From positions 1-43,050 of the forward strand of contig JBKQPR010000101.1 in the NCBI GenBank assembly GCA_052144935.1: a DNA stretch of 43,050 bases, in the 5' to 3' direction. The position numbers and the translations under genes were made by a program. The notes beneath the pieces were generated by a model. The model was given only the letters and a program-made list of their open reading frames with translations, was not told where the DNA came from and did no database searches. Below are positions 1-9,323 of this stretch, piece by piece (position 1 is the first letter of the stretch; the number at the start of each line of letters is the position of its first letter). Source of the stretch: JOPF133 sp052144935 (lineage in GTDB: Bacteria; Acidobacteriota; Terriglobia; Bryobacterales; Bryobacteraceae).

Positions 1-198
1 AAGACCCTGGAGATTGGGCGCTGGATGCCCATACTTCTTTCATCTAGGAGTCCAAGTGCATCAGACCCCGATAAACAGCCTCCAGCATGAGAAAACGAGG
101 CCTAGTTTTGCGAAAGTAGGGCTAGAGCTATCCCGGGGGGGATACCAAACTGAGATTTGCGCCGTGTGGTTATGTCGCTGGAGCGGAGGATATGAGAC

Positions 199-618
199 AT
201 GAGGCTTCGCGGTAAGACGTTGCTGCTTGCCGGGCTTTCGGTCTGGTCTTCGGTGTGGGCGCAAAACGCCCCTACCATCACTTTGGCCGCCAACGCCGAA
301 GGCGGGAACCCGGTCATCGCCCCGAACACATGGGTCGAGATCAAGGGACAGAACCTGTCGAGGTCCGGCGATTCGCGCATCTGGCAGTCCACCGATTTCG
401 TCAACGGCCAGATGCCCATCTCGCTTGACGGCGTGAGCGTCACCGTCAACGGCAAGGCCGCGTTTCTTTACTACATCAGTCCGACGCAGGTGAACTTTCT
501 CACTCCGCCCGATACGATGCCGGCCTCGGTGAACGTCGTGGTGACCAACAACGGTTCGTCGAGCCAGCCCTTCCTGGCCCCGGCGCAGGCGCTTTCGCGT
601 GTGCCCCAAAGGGGCTGA
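199..618 (+). pseudogene. TIGR03437-domain secreted protein, cut by group II intron
   Basis: The reading frame begins at an ATG preceded by a good GGAGG ribosome site about nine bases upstream. It has a signal peptide (residues 1-22, ending WAQ) and then a domain with the segments PVIAPNTWVEIKGQNL, VSVTVNGKAAFLYYISPTQVNFLTP and VNVVVTNNG. The same pattern forms the C-terminal part of the protein at 26212-28704. It is the TIGR03437 domain common in Solibacter-like Acidobacteria, where it ends long extracellular proteins. Here it sits directly after the signal peptide. Coding similarity stops near base 598, where a group II intron-like 5' end begins, and the last residues are read from intron sequence. 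The 3' half of the gene is absent. The function of the domain is unknown to me. Confidence 0.75.
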
Positions 619-1900
619 TTACCAGTGGGGGAAGGACCCACTCGAATAGTTGATGGTTAGATTCGATAGCTGGCGAGCGGTGAGTCCTGGTAACGGGGCT
701 GATCGAAACCTCGCGACAAAGTCCACACATGGTGGGCGAGCAATCCGGCGGGCCGTAACGCGTGTAAAGCTTGAGCAGGCCCCGAAAGCTGCAATGTGGA
801 TGCCGATCCGGCGCGAAAGCGGAGAAGGCAGCACGGAACGGGAAGAACCCGGCGCGGGAGCGCGCCAACACGGTAACCATCGTGCACCGATCCGATCCAC
901 CGGGGTAGTGAGCCCAGCACGTCGGAAAGGAAATCAGCGTCAGTGGGGGAGGCCCGGGATGGTCGGGGAGTCGCGAACCCCGAACGCCGCTAGCAAGAGC
1001 GGCGGACTATCTGGGCGTCGGAAAGGGCCAGAGGTACCGAAGAAGCCGGGTAACTCCGGTGGAGGGAAGGGCCCTTACTTCTGGTGTGTTTGAGAAGGAG
1101 GAAAGGACCGGTGATTGACGGAAGTCTGGAAATGCCGGATAAAGTTCGGGACCTTCAGATCAAACTGTATCGAAAGGCGAAGAACGAGCCTGAATTCCGT
1201 TTCTATCAACTCTACGACAAGGTGTACCGGAAAGATATCCTGCTGCGCGCGTACCTGCATGCGAAAGCCAATGATGGAGGGCCGGGCATAGATGGGGAGA
1301 CCTTCGAGAATATCGAGTCGAGAGGCCCGCATGGGGTGATGGAATGGTTGAAGGGACTGGGGAAAGAACTACACGACAAGACGTACAAACCACAACCCGT
1401 GCGGAGGAAAATGATCCAAAAGCAGGGGGGCGGAGCGCGCGCTCTGGGAATCCCGACTATCCGGGACCGGGTGGCGCAAACCGCCGTAAAGCTGATTATG
1501 GAACCGATCTTCGAGGCGGACCTGGAGCCGAGTGCTTACGGCTACCGGCCGAAGCGGAGTGGGCCAGATGCGGTCCAGAAAGTAGAGGAACTGCTGCATC
1601 AGGGCTACACGGATGTCGTGGACGCCGATCTGTCGAAATACTTTGACACCATTCCACATTCCGAGCTGATGCAGTGCGTGGCTCGGAGAATCGTCGACAA
1701 GCACATGCTGCATCTGTTGAAGATGTGGGTGAAAGTGCCGGTCGAGGAAGAGGATGAGACGGGGAAGAAGAGACTAACGGGTGGAAAGGACCAGGATCGC
1801 GGCACCCCGCAAGGGGGTGTGGTCAGTCCGCTGCTCGCCAATCTGTATATGAACCGGATGTTGAAGGGATGGCGAAAGACCGGGCGGGCGGAGCAGTTTC
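599..1900 (+). mobile_element. 5' part of a group II intron, 3' end lost
   Basis: The intron starts at or near GTGTGCCCC (599), close to the GUGYG 5' consensus. About 500 bases of structured, G-rich non-coding RNA sequence follow, then the intron-encoded reverse transcriptase from 1111. The 3' part of the enzyme, domains V and VI and the 3' exon are missing, because sequence homologous to a dehydrogenase begins at about 1896-1904. The 5' boundary is inferred from where coding in the interrupted gene stops and may be a few bases off. The element cannot splice or move by itself. Confidence 0.75.
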
Positions 1901-2074
1901 GGGGCGCGGGAAGCCGATCTCAAGGCGGTGGCTGCTTCCATCCAGGGCCAAGTCCCAGCCCGCCGCTTCGGAACTCCCAGCGAGATCGCCCAAGCGGTCG
2001 TATTCCTGGCCTCCGGCGAGGCGGCCTTCACGGTGGGCAGCGAACTCCTGATCGACGGCGGGATGAGCCTCTGA
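1896..2074 (+). pseudogene. 3' end of a short-chain dehydrogenase/reductase gene
   Basis: In a frame different from the reverse transcriptase, bases 1904-2074 read AREADLKAVAASIQ, then PARRFGTPSEIAQAVVFLAS, then FTVGSELLIDGGMSL and a TGA stop. This is the typical C-terminus of classical SDR oxidoreductases: the R-x-G-x-P-x-E-I-A-x-x-V-x-F-L-A-S block and the final G-x-x-L-x-x-D-G-G. The Rossmann fold and the YxxxK active site are missing. No start codon or ribosome site is present at the junction, so this is a relic. It marks the point where the intron was cut by a deletion or rearrangement. Confidence 0.85.
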
Positions 2075-2137
2075 TCCGGACGCGAGAGCAAGGGCTTCGG
2101 CCGGCTGGCGCCGCAACAATTACCCCATCTCCACAAC

Positions 2138-2275
2138 ATGGATCCGGGAGAGGCGCACCGGGAAGCGCTGAAAGCGCTCCGCGTGGAATGGCCTTCGGGT
2201 GTCTTTCCCCGAAGTTGTCCCTTCACACTCGAAGAGATCGTTGGCGATGCGGTGATGAAGGAGTTGCGAAAATAG
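2138..2275 (+). pseudogene. Short remnant, DUF29-like C-terminal tail
   Basis: The frame runs from an ATG at 2138 to a TAG at 2273 and encodes 45 residues, including FPRSCPFTLEEIVGD. The phrase F-P-x-x-C-P-(F/Y)-T-x-E-x-(I/L)-x resembles the end of DUF29 proteins, a small family of unknown role, but the match is short. No ribosome site precedes the ATG, and the frame is open upstream to the dehydrogenase stop, so this is more likely the 3' end of a deleted gene than a complete small gene. The next 170 bases, to the stop of the minus-strand gene at 2445, hold nothing I recognise. Confidence 0.35.
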
Positions 2276-2444
2276 ATGGTCGGGCAGGTCATCTCTTCAG
2301 CCCGGCAGTCCGGTTTTCGACCAGTGTCAAAGGTTCCGCAGCGGGCAAGCAGGGCGAGCTGCTGTTTACGGCCGAACAAGCTGCGCACGTCCGGTCGCAA
2401 GCCGCGCTACGCTGATCCGGCGTCCCCCCCTGACTCGACGGTGT

Positions 2445-5400
2445 TTACTTGCCCCCGCTGAGCTTGCGGAAGTACTCGGCGACGGCGTCCTGATAGCCTT
2501 GCGGGACGGTTTCGTTGCCGGGGCTGCGGACGGTGCCGCCGTTGCCGGTGGCGTCCACTTTACGGCGCAGCTCCATCTCCACCTGCTCCAGTCCGGCCAT
2601 GGCGGCTTGAATGCGCTCGGCCAGCAGCGGATCGTTGGAATAGGCGTTGGAGTAAGCGTTGGGATCCAACTGGCGCAGATCGCGCATCAGCCCCTGGATA
2701 TCGCGGGTGGTGTTGGGATCGTCGCGAAGCTGCTGCTGAAGCTGCGTCAGCGACTGCACGGTGTCGCGATAGTACTGCTGATAGTCCTCGGCACGGATGG
2801 GGCCATTCGCCCAACCGCGCGGATCGTCTACATGGCCGCCCCAGGTGTTGCCGTTATTGCGGTAGCCGCCACCACCGTAGGTGGGCCCCCCGCCACCGCC
2901 ATAGGGTCCCTGGTTGCCATTGGCCTGCTGGCCGCCCTGCTGGCCCTGGCCCTGTTGACCGCCTTGCTGCCCACCCTGCTGGCCCTGGCCCTGTTGGCCG
3001 CCTTGCTGCCCGCCCTGACCCTGTTGGCCGTTCTGACCTTGTTGTCCCTGCTGACCTTGTTGCCCCTGCTGGCCGCGCTGCCCGGCCTGTTGGCCCTGCT
3101 GCTGCCCGTTCTGCCCCTGCTGCCCCTGCTGCCCTTGCTGGCCGTTCTGCCCATTTTGGCCCTGCTGCCCATTCTGCCCCTGCTGGCCGTTCTGGCGCGA
3201 CAGCGGTCCCTGCTGGCCGCGGTTGCCGGGGCCGTTGCGGTCGGCCAACTGCTGCATCGCCTGGCGGAAGCCTTCAATGTTGCGGAGGCCTTGTTCGACG
3301 GCCTTGTCCTGCTCGGCGGATTTGGCGTCCTGGCCCTTGCCCATGGCCTGCTGCACCTGTTTCAGGCGGTCGCGCAACTCGCTTAGCCCGGCGGTAATCT
3401 GCGATTCCGACATCACGGCGTATTCGCCCATGCCGCGCCGGATCCAGTCGGCGTTGCGCCGCATGGCGGTCGAAAGATCCTGTTGCTGCATCTGGCCCAA
3501 GGCTTCGCGCATCTGCGTGGACGCCTGGCGCTGAGTGGATTGCAGGTTGCGCACGGCGCTCTGCATGCCCTGTTCGAGCTTCTTCAGATCGGCAATCTCG
3601 CCGTCGCGCTGGGTGCCAAGCTGTTCGGCCTGATCGCGGGTCATGCCGCGGCTGTCGGGTCCGTAAGCCTTCCTCATCTGGCCTTCGAAATCCTGCTGGC
3701 GGCGGGCCAGCTCTTCGGCCTGCTGCGCCAGGCTCTCCACTTCGTTGTTGGCCTGCTGGCCGCGCAGGCCCTGCAGATTTTGCATAGCCTCGTTCATGCG
3801 GTCGGCCGCGCGCCGGGCTTCGGCCTGACCCTGCGGTGTGCCGGCCTGCTGCGACGAACCCGCCTGCTGCATGTCCTGCAAGGCCTGTTGCAGACTGTCG
3901 AGAGTCCGCTGGAGCTGCCGGGCGTCGGCCCCTCGCACGCCCATCTGGCCCTGCTGCCCCATTTGTTGCTGCTGGCCCTGTTGCTGCTGGCCGTTACGGC
4001 CCTGCTGATTCATCTGGCCGGATTGCTGCCCCTGCTGGCCGCCCTGTTGTCCGGCCTGACCCTGCTGTCCGGATTGGCCCGACTGGCCGGACTGCCCTTG
4101 TTGCCCCTGTTGGCCTTGTTGCCCCTGCTGACCTTGTTGCCCCTGCTGGCCTTGTTGTCCCTGCTGGCCTTGTTGCCCTTGCTGCCCCTGCTGGCCCTGC
4201 TGCCCGTTGCGGCTTAATTGCTCGCTCTGGCGCGTCAACTGGGACAACTGCTGCTGCAGTTTCTCGGTCTCGCGGCGCAGCATTTCCTGCTCCCATCGCT
4301 GCTGCGAGGTCTGCTGCTGCTGGTGCTTCTGCTGCTCGGCCAATTCCTGCTGGCGGCGCGCCAGCTCCTCCAGTTTTTGCAGCGCCTCGTCGATCTGCTG
4401 TTGGTGCGAGTCGGCCGCCTGGTTCGATCGGGCGCCCTCGTACTGGTTCTTCTCGGTGTCGAGTTCCAAATCGAACAGGCCCTGCAGGTCGCGGGTGGCG
4501 CCGTTGACCCCGCCCCCACCCCCACCGCCGCCGCGCTGGCCGAACGACACCTGAATATCGCGGAAGGTGGCTTCGGCGCGCAGCAGGTGCTGCAGCGCCT
4601 TCTGCTCGGGCACCAGCGCATCCTGCCATTTGGCGCCCTTCAGCTTATCGCTCGCCGGAGTCATCTCCTCGACGGCCTTGTCCATATCGTCCACGAAGCT
4701 CTTGAAGGCATCCCCGGCGCCCTCCAACTGGCGGGCCTTGGCGCGCTCGGAAAGCGAACGGGCCTGCTCCTGCAGCTTCTTTTGCACCGACGAAAGGAAG
4801 GCCGCGTTTTCGGCGTCCGTGCCCTTGGCGCCCTGGCCCTTCAACTGGTTCCAGGTGGCCGTGATGATCTCCTTCTGCCGCTCGGAGATCTCGTTCTGCT
4901 GGTTGGCATCGTCCCCGCCGGCGCCACCACCGCCGCCGGCCTCCTGGGATTGTGTGTAGTTGCGTTCAAACGGCTCAGCCTGGATGAAGAAGATGTCGGT
5001 GGTGGTCGAGGAGCGCGCGTCCTTGGCCTCGGCGTACAGGCTCACCACGTCGCCCGGAACTACTTTGAAATCCTCCAGCGCAATCACCGTGCTGCCAGCG
5101 GCGGTTTTGGCGCCCTTGTTCGCGAGCAACGGAACCACCTTCTCGGCGCCCCCGTTGACGGAATAGTGCAGCGACACGTCGCTCAATCCGAAATCGTCCT
5201 TGGCGTCCACCGATACGGTCACTTCTTCGATGGGCGAAGCTTTGAAATCGCGGCCGGGCCGGGTGAGTTTGACTTCCGGCGCGCGGTACTTCTGCGCTTC
5301 GATGAAGTAATCTTCGCCCAGCCGGACATCCTCGCCGCCTTCCACCGCGGCCACGTGATAGAGGCCATCCTTGTTGATCGGAATGTTGGCCAGCAACATG

Positions 5401-6425
5401 CCGTTGGGTCCCTCGCGCAGCCCGATCTTGCTGCCGTCGTCCAGGACGATGGCGCCGGTCGACAGAGGCTTGTCCGTCTGGACGGCTACTTCGGCGGTGG
5501 TTCCTTCCACGGCGCGCAGATCGCCGCCGGGATCCTCCACCGCATCCTTCATGCCCGTCCAGGAGGGGAAGTGGTAGGTGACGCGGATCTTCTTCACCGA
5601 AGGCAGATCCATCACGTTCAACTTGTAAGTGGACGAACGCACGCCGCCGGCTTCGATGTAATACTCCAGGGATTCCGGCACGCCGGCGATCAGAAACTGG
5701 TAATCGCCCGAACCGCTGCGCATATCGGCCTGTTCCCATTGCGAGGCGCTGGAGTACTTGGCGAAGATACGAACCTTCGGCGCGGTGAAGCCCATCAGGG
5801 TAGCCGAGATCAACTGGTCGGAGCGCTTGCGGATGGTCTTGTTGCCGGGGTCCACGCGGATGGAATAGAAGGGCTTCATGTCGCCCTTGGGCAGTCCGCC
5901 CCACAGCAGCGACGTGCCGTAGCCCCAGAAGCCCGGCCCGGATACGCCCAGCCAGATGAGCATCAGGGCCGCCACCAGGGCCCCCGAGGAAAAGCTGAAC
6001 ATCCAGGAGGTCTTGGCCACTTCCTGCGGCTTGGCCTGCGCGGCCACGGTCATGGCATCGTCGGCCAGGAGTTCCAGGAAAGGATCGTTGGGGTTCTGCT
6101 CCACGCGCTCGGTGAACGTGAGCAGGCGTTCCTCGAACTGCGGATACCGGCGCTCGGTGCGGCGGGCCGCAAAACGCCGGTTGAGGCGGATCACGGGCAC
6201 GATCACCGCGGCGGCCAGGGCGGCGGCCAGCCCCAGGAAGAGCAGCACCCGCGCGCCCAGAACGCTGCCGCCGGAAAAGGCAAACTGGTTGGCCAGTAAA
6301 ACGGCCACCACCGTCAGCAGCAAAGCCGCGGACGCCGTCACTGCCGCTCCGCGGGTCAGCGCCAGCAACCGCAACCGGCGCTCAATGGCGCCCAGATAAT
6401 CGGACAAGCGATCCAATGGTTTCAT
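2445..6425 (-). CDS. Large DUF4175-like membrane protein with Gln/Gly-rich repeats
   Basis: This 1326-residue protein is the last gene of the MoxR/VWA train. It has transmembrane segments at about residues 25-47, 58-82 and 146-166. An extracytoplasmic beta-rich part (about 190-480) follows, then a long charged helical region predicted to be coiled coil (about 510-735 and 840-1070). Two low-complexity blocks of Gly-Gln-Gln triplets lie at about 738-825 and 1074-1167. The layout resembles DUF4175 proteins found beside MoxR-DUF58-BatA genes in several phyla; the exact role is unknown. The start ATG overlaps the stop of the BatA-like gene by four bases (ATGA), which indicates translational coupling. 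A structural or scaffold role in the envelope is my inference. The repeat length probably varies between strains. Confidence 0.8.
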   Translation of the reverse strand: MKPLDRLSDYLGAIERRLRLLALTRGAAVTASAALLLTVVAVLLANQFAFSGGSVLGARVLLFLGLAAALAAAVIVPVIRLNRRFAARRTERRYPQFEERLLTFTERVEQNPNDPFLELLADDAMTVAAQAKPQEVAKTSWMFSFSSGALVAALMLIWLGVSGPGFWGYGTSLLWGGLPKGDMKPFYSIRVDPGNKTIRKRSDQLISATLMGFTAPKVRIFAKYSSASQWEQADMRSGSGDYQFLIAGVPESLEYYIEAGGVRSSTYKLNVMDLPSVKKIRVTYHFPSWTGMKDAVEDPGGDLRAVEGTTAEVAVQTDKPLSTGAIVLDDGSKIGLREGPNGMLLANIPINKDGLYHVAAVEGGEDVRLGEDYFIEAQKYRAPEVKLTRPGRDFKASPIEEVTVSVDAKDDFGLSDVSLHYSVNGGAEKVVPLLANKGAKTAAGSTVIALEDFKVVPGDVVSLYAEAKDARSSTTTDIFFIQAEPFERNYTQSQEAGGGGGAGGDDANQQNEISERQKEIITATWNQLKGQGAKGTDAENAAFLSSVQKKLQEQARSLSERAKARQLEGAGDAFKSFVDDMDKAVEEMTPASDKLKGAKWQDALVPEQKALQHLLRAEATFRDIQVSFGQRGGGGGGGGVNGATRDLQGLFDLELDTEKNQYEGARSNQAADSHQQQIDEALQKLEELARRQQELAEQQKHQQQQTSQQRWEQEMLRRETEKLQQQLSQLTRQSEQLSRNGQQGQQGQQGQQGQQGQQGQQGQQGQQGQQGQQGQQGQSGQSGQSGQQGQAGQQGGQQGQQSGQMNQQGRNGQQQQGQQQQMGQQGQMGVRGADARQLQRTLDSLQQALQDMQQAGSSQQAGTPQGQAEARRAADRMNEAMQNLQGLRGQQANNEVESLAQQAEELARRQQDFEGQMRKAYGPDSRGMTRDQAEQLGTQRDGEIADLKKLEQGMQSAVRNLQSTQRQASTQMREALGQMQQQDLSTAMRRNADWIRRGMGEYAVMSESQITAGLSELRDRLKQVQQAMGKGQDAKSAEQDKAVEQGLRNIEGFRQAMQQLADRNGPGNRGQQGPLSRQNGQQGQNGQQGQNGQNGQQGQQGQQGQNGQQQGQQAGQRGQQGQQGQQGQQGQNGQQGQGGQQGGQQGQGQQGGQQGGQQGQGQQGGQQANGNQGPYGGGGGPTYGGGGYRNNGNTWGGHVDDPRGWANGPIRAEDYQQYYRDTVQSLTQLQQQLRDDPNTTRDIQGLMRDLRQLDPNAYSNAYSNDPLLAERIQAAMAGLEQVEMELRRKVDATGNGGTVRSPGNETVPQGYQDAVAEYFRKLSGGK
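2923..3204. repeat. Distal Gln/Gly-coding triplet repeat array
   Basis: About 280 bases are built from imperfect nine-base units reading CCCTGCTGG on the plus strand (CCAGCAGGG on the coding strand). They encode (Gly-Gln-Gln)n with Asn and Ala variants near the C-terminus of the 1326-residue protein. Every length change is in frame. The plus strand reads as an unbroken Leu/Pro-rich frame, which is an artefact of the repeat. Confidence 0.9.
3949..4211. repeat. Central Gln/Gly-coding triplet repeat array
   Basis: This second array has the same nine-base family (about 260 bases). It encodes Gly-Gln-Gln repeats with some Gly-Gln-Ser units and lies between the two predicted coiled-coil blocks of the same gene. 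The two arrays are separated by about 740 bases of ordinary coding sequence. Confidence 0.9.
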
Positions 6426-8431
6426 GCCGCCTCTTTGTCCACCGAAAGATGCTGATTTCCCAGCAACGACTCAGCTACTGCTAATGCCAACACGACCAGC
6501 ATTACATACCACCACACCGACATGGGCTTCTGCTCCGCCGCCGTCGTGGCGCCTGAGCCGCTGGCGGTCCCGTTGGCTGTATTCTGCCACAAAACCAAGG
6601 TGTCCGGGGAAGCCGGGGTCAGGTCGCTCTCCCGGCGGTCCGCATTCACGGCCACTAACTCGTTGCGGCCGTTGGGCCGGCGGATATCGTAAAAGCCGGA
6701 CTCCTCGTATTGGATGTTCTGCGCCTTGGTGGCCTCCGCGAGCGACAGCACGCGCTCGCCCTTGGGGTCCACCACGTCCACCGCGGCGCCCACCTCTTTG
6801 GAATCCCGCAGCTCGCCGAATGCGCCCACCAGCACGCTGGAAGGTCCGCTATCCAGGCGGCCCAGGTAGCGCGCGGTCTGCTCGATGAAGGGCACAAAGG
6901 CCGGATGTACCGGAAAATCGTTGTCGATATTGTCGAACGTGGAGGCGAATACCACGATGCGGCCATCGCCCACTTGCTGGTCCAGCACCAGCGGCGTCTG
7001 GTCGGTGAGCCGCGCCACCACCCGCGCGTTGCCGGGAGCGATGCGGATGGCGCGGTAGAATTTTACGTCGTCCCAGCGGTCGTCCTTCTGAATGGAAGGA
7101 TGCGAAGAATCCAGCCAGGCCGCGGTTTGAAACATGGCGCCTTCCCGCCCGGAGTAGCGGGCCGCCTCGATCCGATCGTCCGAGACCGGCACTTTGGTGC
7201 TGGTGACCGCGTTGCGGCCCAGGGCGATCAGCACCGCGCCGCCGCTGCGCACGTACCCGCGCAGCTCGTTTTCGAATCCGCCCGGCAGAGCGCCCACGTC
7301 GGAGAGCACCACGAACGCATACTTGGCGGGGTTGAGGTTGGTGGTCTGTTCCACGGTGGCCGGGTCGATTTCAAAGGCCGATTGGCCGGAGGCTTCCAGG
7401 GCCGACTTGAAATACAAGAGCGCGGTGTCGTTGCCGGCCTCGCGGACGAACAGGGCGTGGCGCGGGTCGGCGCGTTCCACCGAGAAATAAAAGGTATCGT
7501 CGGCGGGCAGCGAATCGGCCGAATCGATCTTCACGTCGCCCTTGTTGCGGCCGTACGGCACGTCGAGCGAGAAGAACTCCACGGTGGCGCGGCCGCTTTC
7601 CGGCACTTCCACCTGCTTGGTTTCGACGGTGCGGCCGTTCAGCTCCAGGCTGACCGTGCGAACGGCTTTGGGCGCGCCGAAGCTGGCCACGGTGGCCAGC
7701 ACGCGGGTCTTGCGGTTGTCGTAGACCCGCCGCGGCGCCACCACGTTCTCCACCGCGAAATTGGGCACTTCCTTGGTTTCAAGCGCGTGCGCATCCAACC
7801 GTACATCGGCGTTCAGGCGCAAATCGTTGAAATTGCCGGGCAGCCCGGACTGCTGCATATCCGAATAGACGTGCAAATGCAGCGGAAGGTGGAGCGTATT
7901 GGCGATGGATCGTACAGCGCGCGTCAGCTCGGCGAAGGAAGTCTTGCTGTCGGAGAGCTGGATGGCCTGGACGGCGGCGTTGAGCGCGGAGTGGTCGTCG
8001 GTGACTTCGCCCATCACCTGCACGCGCTGCCCGAAGGCCAGCACCTGGGCGCGCTCGCCGGGACCGAGTCCCCCGATCGCCCGCCGGGCTTCCTGCCGGG
8101 CGCGCTCGAACCGGTCGCCGGCGCGCATGCTGAGCGAATTGTCGATGGCCAGCACGGCGACTTCGCCGGTGCGCCGCGTGGGCAAAATATTCTGCCGGAT
8201 GTAGGGTTGCGCAAAGGCCAGCACCAGCAGCAGGATCAGCAGGGTGCGCAGCGCAAACAGCACCAGGTAGCGCAGCCGCCGGTGTTTGATGGAGCTTTGA
8301 ACGTGCTGCTCGAAAAACATCAGCGAGGCGAACGGCAGCGGTGTGCTCCGGTGCTTCCTGAGCAGGTGCAGCCAAATGGGCAGCCCCACCGCCACCGCTC
8401 CGGCCAGAAACCATGGGGTGAAAAATCCCAT
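6422..8431 (-). CDS. BatA-like membrane protein with VWA domain
   Basis: A 669-residue protein. The N-terminus (MGFFTPWFLAGAVAVGLPIW, then HLLRKHRSTPLPFASLMFF) is the BatA/aerotolerance-regulator N-terminal module, with membrane segments at about 5-24 and 58-78. A von Willebrand A domain follows, with the metal-site motif DNSLS (about 96-100). An amidotransferase-like region lies around 370-450 (AFVVLSDVGALPG, LRGYVRSGGAVLIALG). A final membrane helix (WWYVMLVVLALAVAESLL) comes near residue 645. Such proteins work with MoxR ATPases and DUF58 proteins, probably in assembly or metal loading of envelope complexes. The ATG follows the TAA of the DUF58 gene with no gap. The closest annotation is BatA-domain protein; the substrate is unknown. 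Confidence 0.85.
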   Translation of the reverse strand: MGFFTPWFLAGAVAVGLPIWLHLLRKHRSTPLPFASLMFFEQHVQSSIKHRRLRYLVLFALRTLLILLLVLAFAQPYIRQNILPTRRTGEVAVLAIDNSLSMRAGDRFERARQEARRAIGGLGPGERAQVLAFGQRVQVMGEVTDDHSALNAAVQAIQLSDSKTSFAELTRAVRSIANTLHLPLHLHVYSDMQQSGLPGNFNDLRLNADVRLDAHALETKEVPNFAVENVVAPRRVYDNRKTRVLATVASFGAPKAVRTVSLELNGRTVETKQVEVPESGRATVEFFSLDVPYGRNKGDVKIDSADSLPADDTFYFSVERADPRHALFVREAGNDTALLYFKSALEASGQSAFEIDPATVEQTTNLNPAKYAFVVLSDVGALPGGFENELRGYVRSGGAVLIALGRNAVTSTKVPVSDDRIEAARYSGREGAMFQTAAWLDSSHPSIQKDDRWDDVKFYRAIRIAPGNARVVARLTDQTPLVLDQQVGDGRIVVFASTFDNIDNDFPVHPAFVPFIEQTARYLGRLDSGPSSVLVGAFGELRDSKEVGAAVDVVDPKGERVLSLAEATKAQNIQYEESGFYDIRRPNGRNELVAVNADRRESDLTPASPDTLVLWQNTANGTASGSGATTAAEQKPMSVWWYVMLVVLALAVAESLLGNQHLSVDKEAA

Positions 8432-9322
8432 TTAGAGCCTTCCCCTCCGCACTGCCAGGTATTCGCGAAGCCCTTCGTCGAGGGGCCTTCCGGTATTCAT
8501 CAGGAAATATTCCATGCCCGCCGAGCGCGCCTTGGAGCTGAGGTCCTCGATATGTCGATCGATACGCCGCCGGTATTCGTTGCGCGCATATTCCGGCGAC
8601 ACTTCCATAGCCTCGCGGGCGTTCTCCATATCCACCAGCAGGACCGGCTCGCGGAATTTGGGTTTGATCTCCTGCGGATCGAGGACGTGGAAGAGGATCA
8701 CTTCGTTGCCCTTGAAGCGCAGCGGCTCGACGGTCTTGATGATAACCTCGGGCTTTTCGTAGAAATCCGAGAGCACCACCACGATCCCGCGGCGGTGCAG
8801 AAAATTCTGGAAGTGTACGAAGGGCTTGGTGAAATCCGTGTGGGTGCCGACCTTGGCCTCCTCGATGGCGTGCAGCAACCGGAAAAGCTGGCCCTGGCGG
8901 GTGGAGGGGGCCACGTAGTTGGCCACATCCTCGTCGAAGATGATCAGCCCGGCGGCGTCGCGCTGCCCGTGGGCCATATAGCACAGCGAGGCGGCCACGA
9001 ATCGCGCGTAATCCAGCTTATGGACCGGCTGCGATCCATAAGCCATGGAAGCCGAGGTATCCAGCAGGATCAGCAACTGCGTATTGGTCTCGCCGCGATA
9101 GCGCTTGAGAAAGCACTTATCGGTGCGTGCAAAGACGTTCCAATCGACGTGCCGCAGGTCGTCGCCCTGGGAATAGGCGCGGTACTCGGCGAACTCCTGG
9201 GAAAACCCGAAATCCGGAGACCTGTGCAACCCCGCTACGAACCCATCGACGACAGTCTTAGCGACGAGGTCCAGCCCCGAAATGGAAGCGAGAGTGGCAG
9301 GGTCTAGGAAGCGCTGTAGCAT
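8432..9322 (-). CDS. DUF58 domain protein, MoxR partner
   Basis: A 296-residue cytoplasmic protein. The DUF58 signature GDDLRHVDWNVFAR is at about residues 53-66. A VWA-like metal-site motif LLDTSASM follows near 86-93, and IVVVLSDFYE near 165-174. DUF58 proteins are constant partners of MoxR AAA+ ATPases and are thought to link the ATPase to a substrate complex. The start ATG lies two bases from the GxxExxY stop (TAATATG). Between this gene and moxR lies a repeat-bounded GxxExxY cassette that seems to have been inserted into an older moxR-DUF58 pair. Confidence 0.88.
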   Translation of the reverse strand: MLQRFLDPATLASISGLDLVAKTVVDGFVAGLHRSPDFGFSQEFAEYRAYSQGDDLRHVDWNVFARTDKCFLKRYRGETNTQLLILLDTSASMAYGSQPVHKLDYARFVAASLCYMAHGQRDAAGLIIFDEDVANYVAPSTRQGQLFRLLHAIEEAKVGTHTDFTKPFVHFQNFLHRRGIVVVLSDFYEKPEVIIKTVEPLRFKGNEVILFHVLDPQEIKPKFREPVLLVDMENAREAMEVSPEYARNEYRRRIDRHIEDLSSKARSAGMEYFLMNTGRPLDEGLREYLAVRRGRL

Positions 9323-9323
9323 A

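Larger units (their letters stand above)
1111..2415 (+). pseudogene. ltrA: Truncated group II intron reverse transcriptase/maturase
   Basis: The chosen start is the GTG at 1111, nine bases after AAGGAGG; an upstream ATG at 1084 is also in frame. Residues up to about 263 are a clear intron reverse transcriptase: LYDKVYRKDILLRAY, GGPGIDG, ALGIPTIRDRVAQTAV, EPSAYGYRPKRS, DADLSKYFDTIPH (first catalytic Asp region) and GTPQGGVVSPLLANLYMN. After GRAEQF the frame leaves the family, exactly where the YADD catalytic block should come. The remaining ~170 codons to 2415 are an accidental frame through a dehydrogenase remnant and other DNA. The YADD motif, thumb, maturase and DNA-binding/endonuclease parts are all missing, so no polymerase activity is expected. 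Normal proteins of this family are about 420-600 residues. Confidence 0.85.

Noticed and set aside
1..198. Frame at 14-202 as a small gene
   Set aside because: No ribosome site or family feature; the real gene starts at 199 with a good ribosome site.
2499..4629. Several long Leu/Pro/Ala-rich open frames on the plus strand and other minus-strand frames
   Set aside because: They are shadows of the Gln/Gly-coding repeats of the 1326-residue protein; they lack ribosome sites and have repeat-derived composition.
4218..6299. 693-codon open frame on the plus strand
   Set aside because: Antisense to the clear membrane-protein gene; His/Leu/Gly-rich composition typical of antisense frames in GC-rich DNA.
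6710..9307. 865-codon open frame on the plus strand
   Set aside because: Antisense to two recognised genes (BatA-like and DUF58) and crosses their junction; no family features.
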